Shown: in pieces, positions 44,665 to 57,400 of the stretch
Position numbering within the stretch: position 1 is the first letter of the stretch
How the letters are laid out: every line of letters begins with the position of its first letter
Assembly (NCBI RefSeq): GCF_018320785.1
Contig: NC_054870.1
Span: 3,893,433-3,957,432 of the forward strand
Reading direction: 5' to 3'
DNA length: 64,000 nucleotides
Source of the DNA: Cheilinus undulatus
Lineage: Eukaryota; Chordata; Actinopteri; Labriformes; Labridae
Position numbers and translations under genes: made by a program
Notes under the pieces: model-generated
What the model saw: the letters and a program-made list of their open reading frames with translations, nothing else
Database searches by the model: none
What the model was told of the DNA's origin: nothing

Positions 44665-44724
44665 TGATCATCAATCAGCTGATCGTCAATCAGCTGATCA
44701 CTAATCAGCTGATCATCAATCAGC
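44665..44724. repeat. 15-bp tandem repeat, four copies
   Basis: Four units of TGATCATCAATCAGC with one or two changes each. Unit junctions recreate the palindrome TCAGCTGA, which contains a CAGCTG E-box. Confidence 0.85.
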
Positions 44725-47280
44725 ATTCAGAGGCATAAACAGCTGATTGTATCTGCTTAAATTTGTACTGTATTCCTTCTAATCAAATCTTCACATCTAC
44801 AGTGTTTGGTCTCAGTGTGGGATCACAGACACCTGCAGTTTATAAAAAAAACATGCTGGCTCTTTCTACCAGCAGATGCTTTATTATGAAATTATTCATT
44901 AGCCTAATTATTCAGTGTGAAGGCTAATTATCAAACACAATGGATTTAAAAAGTGCTTCTTACAGACAGACTTCTGCTGTCTAACTTTAATTCTCTTCAT
45001 AATCTAATAAACAGAAATAACTGACAACTAAAGGAAATATTGATATCTGATTCTTTTGATTTAACCACCTTTAACATGTTTTATGTTTAAAGGTCAACCA
45101 GAAAACAAATCAAATATTAAACTCCAAAGTCATTTATGCTTTTATGTTTATTTTATCACATTTATTCTCAATATTTCACTATAAATACTTATTTCAAACA
45201 CTTTTTAAATCCTACCCCATCAGTTATTGACTCTTTTTAAACGGCTGAAAATCAAGCTGAAGTCTCAAGGCCATATTCATGTCCTTGCAAAATCCCCTCT
45301 AAAACACGTGTCCAAACTGTAAATCATTTTGGTTACAGAGATTCTATCTCTGGTATCCTGACAGCCTGTGAGCGATGGAGTGCAGTTCTGTCACTCATAT
45401 TGTTATGGACAAGTAACAAGGAAAGAGGTAGCACAGAGGATGACACGGCACCAGGAGTGTCCTACCAGAAGAAATTCTTAATTTTCTTCCACTTCCTTCA
45501 CTCACCAAACCTGTTAGCTTGTTTTACAAAGCGGAGAGTGTGATGTATGAATATTATCCATATCCATTTATGAAATATTATGGTCTGACTTGTGCTCACA
45601 ACCATTGGAGGCTAGTCAATACAAGGCACCACACCTCCAAAATTCTCCACTTTCAAAGTAAAAGCATGAGATGTCATATTTTGACATGGGAAAACAGTTT
45701 AAGACTCAGTTTACCGGATGGAGGATTGCATATTTGACAGATAACAGACAGTAAGCATGCAATGCTGCATGATGCAATGCGATGCCTGACGCTTGCATGC
45801 AGTTAGGGCATGAATTACAGAATCTTTAATTGCTGTATAGCCGTAGTTATAATGAATTATTATACAAATTCCCCAGGCACACCTAGACTTTCCTCAAGGT
45901 ACACCATGTGAACTGGTCTATTATAAGCTCTGTTTCTCCTCCATTAATCTCTGCTGGTGTTGTGAAGTTGCACTGACATCCGTTGTTTAGCAGCATCCAA
46001 AAGAGAGTGTTATCCAGAACAGGAAGTCTGCTCTCATGTGTCTCTGCTCATCGGTCTACAAATCTCAGCCTTTAGACCAGCTAAGAACCTTTGGGGCGGA
46101 CTTTAAGATGGCAGGTCAGAAACTTCTTCCAGTTCGACCAAAGACTCAAGGCAGGAGACTGTTAAATCTCAGCCTTAGCATGGAAAATTCTCTGTCCTTT
46201 AGAATGTCTAAGATCCTGTGCCTCTTCAATCTTCCCCCAGACTCTCAGATTTTGGATCCAAAATGAAATTCACCATGAACCACTGAGCTTCAGACGGTTG
46301 TCATGTCATCTGAGAGTCAGCACAGTTGACCGAGTGCCAAAGCTAAGAGCTGGTTTGTTGACCGGGGTATTACTGGGCTTCTGCAGCAGGAAGAATCATC
46401 TTACTCTAGGGGAAAAGCACCCAGCTGATCATGTGCAGTCAGGCCCTCTTCCTGGTCGGCAGCATGTTTCACTGTGGCTGGAGCGTCCTCAGAATGAGCC
46501 ATGGAGCTTAGCTTTGGAGTTTTAATTCTCCTCAGCACAAGCCGATAGTAGGAGTAGCAGTAGGCTTATTAGTAACAAGTGAAAATGTTTCGAGCAGATG
46601 CTCTGTCTTTGGCCTTGTGCTTTTACAGGAAGAGGGCTTGCAGAGAGAAATAAATATGTTGATGGCAGAGATGTTTTATCCAGCCTTCACAGGAGCTTCT
46701 TTGGGGATAACATGGGCTTACATACTCCGGGTTATTCCAGGTCACATGGGACTTGGTTGATATTAGATACTCGACCCACGCAGCCTCTGGCAGTCAGGAA
46801 GGAAGAAATAGAACAATGGCTCTCAGGATTTCCTTCCAAATAAACAAATGCAGCTGTATCAGAAACAGAGAAGTGTTAACGTCCGTGAAGAATACATGCT
46901 TGCCTGGTTTACAAGTAGATGAAGAGCACTTCCCTACGGTGTATTAATACAATATCAATACTCTAGCAGAACATACTGTGCATTTAAACGGCAGCCATCT
47001 TTGATACTTGCCAGGGTGAGAGTGATGTTGGCTCTTTGCATGCTTCTACTGTCCTGGTCTTTGGCTGCAGAGGTCCAGGGATGCAGCAGCAGAAAAAAAA
47101 CATTTTTCTCTGTATCCAATGTTTAACCGCTGATGTGCCCTCCAGTCTAACATCAGCCTGTAGATCAGGATTAGACTGTAATATTTCATCTTATACGCTA
47201 TAAATCAGTAATAGATAAGAGAGAACTTACTTTTCTAGTATTAGTTTACATGTTTAGATCAAAAACTGAAACTACCATAA
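44725..47280. other. Gene-free spacer
   Basis: Several short open frames (60-95 codons) on the plus strand have no recognisable domains. No repeats were recognised by eye. Confidence 0.3.
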
Positions 47281-47473
47281 AAAATATTAAACTGGTGGGC
47301 TTCTGGACCCCCTTTTGCCTTCAGAACTGCCTTAATTCTTCATGTCATAGTTTCAACAAGCTGGTGGAAACAGTCCTCAGAGATTCTGGTCCATAGTGAC
47401 ATGATAACATCACACAGCTGCACATCCATGATGCAAATCTCCAGTTCCACCACATCCCAAAGGAGCTCTGTGG

Positions 47474-47876
47474 CAGTGGTTCCCAACCTGGGGTCCTGGC
47501 ACCCCCCAGGGGGGCGCCAAAGATCTCAATGGGGGCCCGTGAGCATAAGAAGAGAGAATTAAGTTATGATCAAAAAGTCTAAAATTTTGTGGAAAAAATA
47601 AAAAGTTTTGAGATTGTAACTCATAAATTTACATGAAAACAAACACAGAAATTCACAAAAATGTAAAAAGTTGGAAACTTATGAGAAAAACTCAAAATTT
47701 CCAAACCTTAAATTTTGACATTAGAAAACTCAGGAATTTAGAACGGTGGAATGTCAAAAATAACAAGATCAAAACTGAAAACAGGGGTTAGATTTTTGAC
47801 TTTATGATCTCAACAATTATAAGTTTGGTTTACATATATTTTCTAAGATAAGGGGGCGGCCCTAAGGAAAAAACTG
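47474..47876. mobile_element. hAT-like MITE inside the Tc1 relic
   Basis: Starts CAGTGGTTCCCAACCTGGGG and ends AAAAACTG. The host transposase sequence resumes immediately on each side (AAAGGAGCTCTGTGG and CTCTATTTGATTGG), and CTCTGTGG/CTCTATTT is a decayed 8-bp duplication. Confidence 0.55.
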
Positions 47877-47985
47877 CTCTATTTGATTGGTGACTGTGGA
47901 GGCTGATGGAGTACAGTGAAGTCATTGTCATGTTCAAAAACCAGTTTGAGATGATCTGAGCTTTGTGACATGGTGAACTAGAAAA

Positions 47986-48616
47986 GCACTCAGAGAGCGC
48001 AGACCTCCGCCATCAGCCCTATCTCCCAGTGATAAAGAATCCTTCAAAAACATTCCTGGATCCAGACAGTGATCCGGATCACTCCCACAATCTAATTCTA
48101 ATTCACAATCTAAATACTCCCTCCCCGGTGGGTTGGAGACATGGTGAGGTGAGGCAAAGCATTGGCTTCGCTACGTGTGGACTGTCATGGCAGAAGCACC
48201 CATAGTCTCACCGGACAACTGGAAGTCACGTCAGAGGATGAATATTCCTCTATTCCTCCCAGCATTGGGAGTATTCTCGCTACAATTCGCTGTCTTACTC
48301 TCTGTTACGCTCCGACTCGACTCCTCGACCAGGCGTGTCCTTCAAAGTGTATAAAGTCCAAAACTTTGAATAAGTTACTCATGTCCGCCATCTCCTGGTG
48401 TAAAGTGGTAACAGCGCAGGCCTCCACCATTAGTCCTATCTTCCAATAGTGCAAAATGCTTTAAAAAATTCCTGGATCCAGATGGTGATCCAGATCACTC
48501 CCAAAAATCTTATCAGTTCTTCCTTATGCCATTTTGACATTTCCTGAAAATTTCCTGAAAATCTGTCCATGACTTTTTGAGTTATGTTGCTAACAAACCC
48601 CAAACTAACTAACTAA
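47986..48616. mobile_element. LINE/SINE-type insertion, partly duplicated
   Basis: It contains GCGCAGACCTCCGCCATCAG (about 48000) and a second diverged copy GCGCAGGCCTCCACCATTAG (about 48413), each followed by CCTGGATCCAGA...GTGATCC. It ends GACTTTTTGAGTTATGTTGC and an AACTAACTAACTA tail. These phrases belong to a widespread fish non-LTR 3' end. Confidence 0.5.
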
Positions 48617-48699
48617 TTATCCTGCAGGAAGTAGCCATCAGAAGACGGTACACTGTGGTCATAAAGGGATGGACATGGTCAGCAACAATACTCAGGTAA

Positions 48700-49900
48700 G
48701 CCCCTAAAGGCCGGCTCAGACTACACGATTTTTTTTGGTCGTTCATGACTGAACCATGTCAGACTATACAACAAAAATCTTGCCCCGTCTTGGCTGCCAA
48801 CCAGGCCACACTACAAGAGTGATCCTGACTGCTCGCTGTATGATGATGTCACCACTGTCTCTGCAACTGATTGCGAGTTCACAGGTTGATGAGGGGGCAG
48901 GTCAAAGAGGGTCAATCACTCTACAACAGAAGCGCTCTATGTGATCTTCGCTGTCTTTTGGTCATAAAAAAGGGAAATAAGAAACGGTTATGGATTGGAT
49001 CATGGATAGTAAGTATAGATGTATCAAGAGGAGGACAATATGGACTGGCTCTCTTTCAGATAGAACTTAAAGTATGCATGTGATAATGTAAATAAAATAA
49101 AATAAAATATACAAGTTAGTTTTAGGGAATAAAAGGGATAAAAAGTGATTAATCTTGTAAATGATGATGCAAAGATAAGGAGCAAATGTTTCCGTTATTA
49201 GACGTCAGGATTCACTTCATTGACGTCGGGTCAGGGTGTCAAACCAGACGACGCTGTAAGAAAAATTCTGACATGCTGGTCTTGTTGAATTGTGGTCGTG
49301 GGGCGTCTTGGACGCGTCATTAATTATGTCACACTACAAGACCGTTTGTCGTTCCCGACGCTCTAAATCGGGCCAGAGTTTTGACGATGAGCTGCAACGT
49401 TGCAGTCGGCAGCGCTTGGGATAGGGCAGAGGATTTTGAAAAAACTCAAGAGTGAGACTGGATGAACATTCTGTAACGTCTTTACGGGCCAATCAGAGCA
49501 ACAAAACATGTGACGTAGCCACGACCGAGCTCCGCGTGCCCAGCTACCGAGGAATAACGTGAACCGTGGTGACTGCAGTCATGTCAGTACCAACTTTTGT
49601 CATTTTTGAAAAGAAAACAACTCACTGCTGTTCTTTGTTTTTTGTTTAATGAAGAGATGTCGTCAAGTTCTGATAAAACTGGCACTTAAGGAGCATCCAC
49701 GCTAATCTCTTCCACCATGATTGCACCAGCCTCTTGCTGCTGTTTGCTTATGTCACGACCCCACTGCGGCCGAAAGTACTGCCCCTCGTAGCTGATTGGT
49801 CCTGTCACTTTCTAACCGGGCCCAAACTGTTCAGATGGGAACTTTGCAAGATGGATTTGCCAGGGAGAAACAAGGAAACAGGCGTATCCATCTGCTTTGC
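48700..49900. mobile_element. Unclassified insertion, possibly Harbinger-like MITE
   Basis: Begins TAAAGGCCGGCTCAGACTAC then ACGATTTTTTTT. Internal phrases TCACACTACAAGACCG and GTCGTTCCCGACGC resemble the arms of palindromic fish MITEs. The right boundary is unclear. Confidence 0.35.
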
Positions 49901-50205
49901 AAGGTTAAAGGGGCCCAAAGTGTGCAAAAAAATCTCACCCACACCATTCCACCACCACCAGCAGCCTGAACAGCAGATGCAAGGCAGGATGGATCCATGT
50001 TTTCATGTTGTTTAAATTCTGACCCAACCATCTAAATGTTGCTGCTGAAATCAGGACTCATCAGAGCAGGCAACGTTTTTCCAATCTTCTATTGTCCAAA
50101 TTTGGTGAGCCCATGACAATCGTAGCCTCAGTTTAGGAGGGTCGCCTGGTGTGGTCTTCTGCTGCTGTAATGCATCTGCTTCAAGGGTCCACATGTTCAG
50201 GAACT

Positions 50206-51274
50206 ATATAAAAGCAAAAAGGTTATCTCTGCCCAACTACAGTCTGAGATTATCAGCAGACACATAGAAGGATATATGAAGTATTTGTAAGCCCAGAGGC
50301 TCAATGGTGATATTTAGAGGTTGGATTATTATTTTTTTATTTACATGCATTCTTTGATTCTTTAGATTTTTACATTTTTACTCTCTATAAAGAAAAGGCT
50401 ATCAGGCTACTCCTGTTCATCAACATTTTGAAGACTTTCCCATGAAAGCACCAGAATAACTGGAGGCTCCTCGGTGGTTTGACTTGTATGGCGTCTGTTA
50501 AGAGAACCTGTGAACAGTCTCTGAACCATCATTCTCTCATCCCTGACTAGAGCATTAAAGTCGTGTTGCTGCAGCAGACGTGTGTTTGTGTAGGGTGTGA
50601 TGAATCCGTCTTATTGTATCTGAGTCTGTGTTGGGTGGGGGAGGCTGACAGCTGTGCACAGATTAAGGCTAAGATTTTCTGGGAGCAGCTCTCTCTCTCT
50701 GTGTTTCTACTCTGTTCCTGAAATTCCTTTGTGTTCACAGAATTAAAGATTAGAGCTCCGTGTTTACAGAGCATGTTTGTGGCTTTTTATATTGTTTTTT
50801 CTTTCATTGTCCTCCAGTGTCCACAGAGCTCAGAGATGCCTGCTGCCTGTTTCTGATTTCATGATCAGTGATGCCACCCACTTCAGATTTTGCTGCAGAA
50901 CACGCTGTTCCTGCAACAACTCAATAAACAAACCAAACTGTCACTCATGGTCATGTTTTTAGGACTGTCACGATGCCAGAAACCTGCACATGGAGTAGGA
51001 CCGTCACAGCGAGGAAGAGTGCCATCAGACCTGAGAGCCACAGACAGGTGTACCTGTTTCTTCAGACTGATTCCAGTCTACCTGACCTTGCTCAGGTGAG
51101 GCAGTGTTCCAGTACTGCCGGGATATTTTGGTTGTAGGGCGGCTGCTGTAGATGGGCCAAGTTCTGAATCAGCAGTGATATAACCACGGCAGATGTCTGT
51201 GCTGAACTAGAACCATATCTTTGAGAGCAGACCACAGTGCTTCTTGATGTCACTCTGATTGTTTGTAGCAGGAT
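50206..51274. other. Gene-free spacer
   Basis: No recognisable genes or repeats in roughly 1.1 kb. Confidence 0.3.
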
Positions 51275-51400
51275 TATCCACTGGGGTGTACAAACTATGG
51301 CCCGCAGGCCAGCTGCGGCCTGTGATCAATCATAAAGTGGCCCACGGTGAAATCTGAAAATAATATGAAATATGCAATAAATAGAACATATTCATGTTAT
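51275..51400 (+). mobile_element. hAT-like terminal fragment
   Basis: CTGGGGTGTACAAACTATGG then CCCGCAGGCCAGCTGCGGCC resembles the terminus of a hAT family common in vertebrates. The other end was not found before the minisatellite begins. Confidence 0.35.
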
Positions 51401-51492
51401 ATTATTTAACCCTTATTATAAAGAAAAAAAACTCTTTGAGGTTTTTTTTTTTTTTAAGTGTCCTGGCCAAGAACAGGCCAGCCCACAAAGTT

Positions 51493-54400
51493 GGCTAGGC
51501 TCCTGATAAAACCAGATAATGGACCCCTGAAAAAACAGAGAATGGACCCCGATAAACCCTGAAAATAGACCCCTGATAAACCAGAGAATGGACCCTGATA
51601 AACCCTGAGCATGGACCCTGATAAACCCAGATAATGGATCCTGATAAACCAGAGAATGGACCCCTGATAAGCCAGGGAATGGACCCTGATAAACCCTGAG
51701 AATGGACCCTGATAAACCCTGAGATTGGACCCTGATAAACCCTGAGAATGGACCCTGATAAACCAGATAATGGACCCCTGATAAACAGGAGAATGGACCC
51801 TGATAAACCAGAGAATGGACCCCTGATAAACACGAGAATGGACCCTGATTAACCAGAGAATGGACCCTGATAAACCAGAGAATGGACCCTGATTAACCAG
51901 AGAATGGACCCTGATAAACGTTGAGAATAGACCCTGATAAACCAGAGAATGGACCCTGATAAACCCTGAGAATGGACCCTGATAAACCCTGAGAATGGAC
52001 CCTGATAAACCAGAGAATGGACCCTGATAAACCTTGAGAATAGACCCTGATAAACCCTGAGAATGGACCCTGATAAACCCTGAGAATGGACCCTGATAAA
52101 CCAGAGAATGGACCCTGATAAACCTTGAGAATAGACCCTGATAAACCTTGAGAATAGACCCTGATAAACCCTGAGAATGGACCCTGATAAACCCAGAGAA
52201 TGGACCCTGATAAACCAGAAATGGACCCTGATAAACCCTGAGAATGGACCCTGACAAACCAGAGAATAGACCCTGATAAACCCTGAGAATGAATCCTGAT
52301 AAACCAGATAATGGACCCCTGATAAACAGGAGAATGGACCCTGATAAACCAGATAATGGACCCCTGATAAACACGAGAATGGACCCTGACAAACCAGAGA
52401 ATAGACCCTGATAAACCCTGAGAATGAATCCTGATAAACCAGATAATGGACCCCTGATAAACAGGAGAATGGACCCTGATAAACCAGATAATGGACCCCT
52501 GATAAACACGAGAATGGACCCTGACAAACCAGAGAATAGACCCTAAAAAACCAGAGAATGGACCCTGATAAACCAGAGAATGGACCCCTGATAAACACGA
52601 GAATGGACCCTGATTAACCAGAGAATGGACCCTGATAAACCTTGAGAATAGACCCTGATAAACCAGAGAATGGACCCTGATAAACCCTGAGAATGGACCC
52701 TGATAAAACAGAGAATGGACCCTGATAAACCTTGAGAATAGACCCTGATAAACCCTGAGAATGGACCCTGATAAACCCTGAGAATGGACCCTGATAAACC
52801 CTGAGAATGGACCCTGATAAAACAGAGAATGGACCCTGATAAACCTTGAGAATAGACCCTGATAAACCCTGAGAATGGACCCTGATAAACCCTGAGAATG
52901 GACCCTGATAAACCAGAGAATGGAACCTGATAAACCAGAAATGGACCCTGATAAACCCTGAGAATGAATCCTCATAAACCAGATAATGGACCCCTGATAA
53001 ACAGGAGAATGGACCCTGATAAACCAGATAATGGACCCTGACAAACCAGAGAATAGACCCTGATAAACACGAGAATGGACCCTGACAAACCAGATAATGG
53101 ACCCCTGATAAACAGGAGAATGGACCCTGATAAACCAGATAATGGACCCCTGATAAACACGAGAATGGACCCTGATAAACCAGAGAATGGACCCCTGATA
53201 AACCCTGAGAATGGACCCTGAAAAACCAGAGAATAGACCCTAAAAAACCAGAGAATGGACCCTGATAAACCAGAGAATGGACCCCTGATAAACAGGAGAA
53301 TGGACCCTGATAAACCAGATAATGGACCCCTGATAAACACGAGAATGGACCCTGATAAACCAGAGAATGGACCCCTGATTAACCCTGAGAATGGACCCTG
53401 ATAAACCAGAGAATGGACCCTGACAAACCCTGAGAATGGACCCTGATAAACCCTGAGAATGGACCCTGATATACATGAGAATAGACCCTGATAAACCAGA
53501 GAATGGACCCTGATAAACTCTGAGAATGGATCCTGATAAACCAGAGAATGGACCCTGATAAACCAGAGAATGGACCCCTGATAAACCAGAGAATGGACCC
53601 TGATAAACCAGAGAATGGACCCTGATAAACCAGAGAATGAACCCTGATAAACTCTGAGAATGGACCCTGATAAACCAGAGAATGGACCCCTGATAAACCA
53701 GAGAATGGACCCTGATAAACCAGATAATGGACCCTGATAAACCAGAGAATGGACCCTGATAAACCAGAGAATGGACCCTGATAAACCAGAGAATGGACCC
53801 TGATAAACCAGAGAATGGACCCTGATAAACCAGAGAATGGACCCTGATAAACCAGAGAATGGACCCTGATAAACCAGAGAATGGACCCTGATAAACCAGA
53901 GAATGGACCCCTGATAAACCAGAGAATGGACCCTGATAAACCAGAGAATGGACCCTGATAAACCAGAGAATGGACCCTGATAAACCAGAGAATGGACCCT
54001 GATAAACCAGAGAATGGACCCTGATAAACCAGAGAATGGACCCTGATAAACCAGAGAATGGACCCTGATAAACCAGAGAATGGACCCTGATAAACCCTGA
54101 GAATAGACCCTGATAAACCTTGAGAATATACCCTGATAAACCAGAGAATGGACCCTGATAAACCCTGAGAATGGACCCTGATAAACCAGATAATGGACCC
54201 CTGATAAACCAGATAATGGACCCTGATAAACCAGAGAATGGACCCTGATAAACCCTGAAAATAGACCCCTGATAAACCAGAGAATGGACCCCTGATGAGC
54301 CAGGGAATGGACCCCGATAAACCAGATAATGGACCCTGATAAACCAGAGAATGGACCCCTGATAAACCAGAGAATGGACCCCTGATAAACCAGAGAATGG

Positions 54401-57400
54401 ACCCTGATAAACCAGATAATGGACCCCTGATAAACACGAGAATGGACCCTGATAAACCAGAGAATGGACCCTGATAAACCCTGAGAATAGACCCTGATAA
54501 ACCTTGAGAATATACCCTGATAAACCAGAGAATGGACCCTGATAAACCCTGAGAATGGACCCTGATAGACCCTGAGAATGGACCCTGACAAACCAGAGAA
54601 TGGACCCTGATAAACCCTGAGAATGGACCCTGATAAACCCTGAGAATGGACCCTGATAAACCAGAGAATAGACCCTGATAAACCCTGAGAATGGACCCTG
54701 ATAAACCCTGAGAATGGACCCTGATAAACCCTGAGAATGGACCCTGATAAACCAGAGAATGGACCCTGATAAACCCTGAGAATGGACCCTGATAAACCCT
54801 GAGAATGGTCCCTGATTATCCCAGAGAATGGACCCTGATAAACCAGAGAATGGACCCTGATAAACCAGAGAATGGACCCTGATAAACCAGAGAATGGACC
54901 CTGATAAACCCTGAGAATGGACCCTGATAAACCAGAGAATGGACCCTGATAAACCAGAGAATGGACCCTGATAAACTCTGAGAATGGATCCTGATAAACC
55001 AGAGAATGGACCCTGATAAACCAGAGAATAGACCCTAAAAAAACAGAGAATGGACCCTGATAAACACGAGAATAGACCCTGATAAACCAGAGAATGGACC
55101 CTGATAAACCCTGAGAATGGACCCTGATAAACCAGATAATGGACCCTGATAAACCAGAGAATGGACCCTGAAAAACCAGAGAATAGACCCTGATAAACTC
55201 TGAGAATGGATCCTGACAAACCAGAGAATGGACCCTGTTAACCTTGAGAATAGACCCTGATAAACCTTGAGAATAGACCCTGATAAACCAGAGAATGGAC
55301 CCTGATAAACCCTGAGAATGGACCCTGATAAACCCTGAGAATGGACCCTGATAAACCAGAGAATGGACCCTGATAAACCAGAAATGGACCCTGATAAACC
55401 CTGAGAATGGACCCTGACAAACCAGAGAATAGACCCTGATAAACCCTGAGAATGAATCCTGATAAACCAGATAATGGACCCCTGATAAACAGGAGAATGG
55501 ACCCTGATAAACCAGATAATGGACCCCTGATAAACACGAGAATGGACCCTGATAAACCAGAGAATGGACCCTGATAAACCAGAGAATGGACCCCTGATAA
55601 ACCCTGAGAATGGACCCTGACAAACCAGAGAATAGACCCTAAAAAACCAGAGAATAGACCCTGATAAACCAGAGAATGGACCCTGATAAACCCTGAGAAT
55701 CGACCCTGATAAACCCTAAGAAAGGACCCTGATAAACCCTGAGAATGGACCCTGATAAACCAGAGAATGGACCCTGATAAACCCTGAGAATGGACCCTGA
55801 TAAACCAGAGAATGGACCCTGATAAACCAGAGAATGGACCCTGATAAACTCTGAGAATGGATCCTAATAAACCAGAGAATGGACCCTGATAAACCAGAGA
55901 ATGGACCCCTGATAAACCAGAGAATAGACCCTGATAAACCAGAGAATGGACCCTGATAAACCAGAGAATGGACCCTGAAAAACCAGAGAATAGACCCTAA
56001 AAAAACAGAGAATGGACCCTGATAAACACGAGAATAGACCCTGATAAACCAGAGAATAGACCCTGATAAACCCTGAGAATGGACCCTGATAAACCAGAGA
56101 ATGGACCCTGATAAACCAGAGAATGGACCCTGACAAACCAGAGAATAGACCCTGATAAACCAGAGAATGGACCCTGATAAACCTTGAGAATAGACCCTGA
56201 TAAACCAGAGAATGGACCCTGATAAACCTTGAGAATAGACCCTGATAAACCAGAGAATGGACCCTGATAAACCCTGAGAATGGACCCTGATAAACCAGAG
56301 AATAGACCCTGATAAACCCTGAGAATGGACCCTGATAAACCCTGAGAATGGACCCTGATAAACCAGAGAATGGACCCCTGATAAACCAGAGAATGGACCC
56401 TGATAAACCAGATAATGGACCCTGATAAACCAGAGAATGGACCCCTGATAAACCAGAGAATGGACCCCTGATAAACCAGAGAATGGACCCTGATAAACCA
56501 GATAATGGACCCCTGATAAACACGAGAATGGACCCTGATAAACCAGAGAATGGACCCTGATAAACCCTGAAAATAGACCCCTGATAAACCAGAGAATGGA
56601 CCCCTGATGAGCCAGGGAATGGACCCTGATAAACCCCAGAATGTACCCCTGATAAACCAGAGAATGGACCCCTGATAAACCAGAGAATGGACCCTGATAA
56701 ACCAGAGAATGGACCCTGATAAACCAGAGAATGGACCCTGATAAACCTTGAGAATAGACCCTGATAAACCAGAGAATGGACCCTGATAAACCTTGAGAAT
56801 AGACCCTGATAAACCAGAGAATGGACCCTGATAAACCCTGAGAATGGACCCTGATAAACCAGAGAATAGACCCTGATAAACCCTGAGAATGGACCCTGAT
56901 AAACCCTGAGAATGGACCCTGATAAACCAGAGAATGGACCCTGATAAACCAGATAATGGACCCTGATAAACTCTGAGAATGGATCCTAATAAACCAGAGA
57001 ATGGACCCTGATAAACCAGAGAATGGACCCCTGATAAACCAGAGAATGGACCCTGATAAACCAGAGAATGGACCCTGATAAACCAGAGAATGGACCCTGA
57101 TAAACTCTGAGAATGGACCCTGATAAACCAGAGAATGGACCCTGATAAACCAGAGAATGGACCCTGATAAACTCTGAGAATGGACCCTGATAAACCAGAG
57201 AATGGACCCTGATAAACCAGAGAATGGACCCTGATAAACTCTGAGAATGGACCCTGATAAACCAGAGAATGGACCCTGAAAAACCAGAGAATAGACCCTA
57301 AAAAAACAGAGAATGGACCCTGATAAACACGAGAATAGACCCTGATAAACCAGAGAATAGACCCTGATAAACCCTGAGAATGGACCCTGATAAACCAGAG

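Larger units (their letters stand above)
47281..50205 (-). pseudogene. Tc1-like transposase, shredded by three later insertions
   Basis: Minus-strand pieces, in protein order: 50205-49908 (SSRRPHQ, FEFKQHENMDPSCLASAVQA-like, GGGGMVW), 48695-48617 (YLSIVADHVHPFMTTV, SSDGYF-like), 47985-47880 (HKAQIISNWFLNMTMTSLYS-like), 47470-47281 (CIMDVQLCD, RIKAVLKAKGGP). The order and spacing match one Tc1-type transposase of a common teleost family. The gaps hold insertions at 47474-47876, about 47986-48616, and about 48700-49900. Confidence 0.65.

Noticed and set aside
52972..55623. Long minus-strand open frames (up to 883 and 1188 codons) in the minisatellite as protein-coding genes
   Set aside because: They are translations of a stop-free 22-bp unit in all three registers. 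The peptide repeat is the same in each frame, there are no splice or start features, and reading is lost only by chance substitutions.
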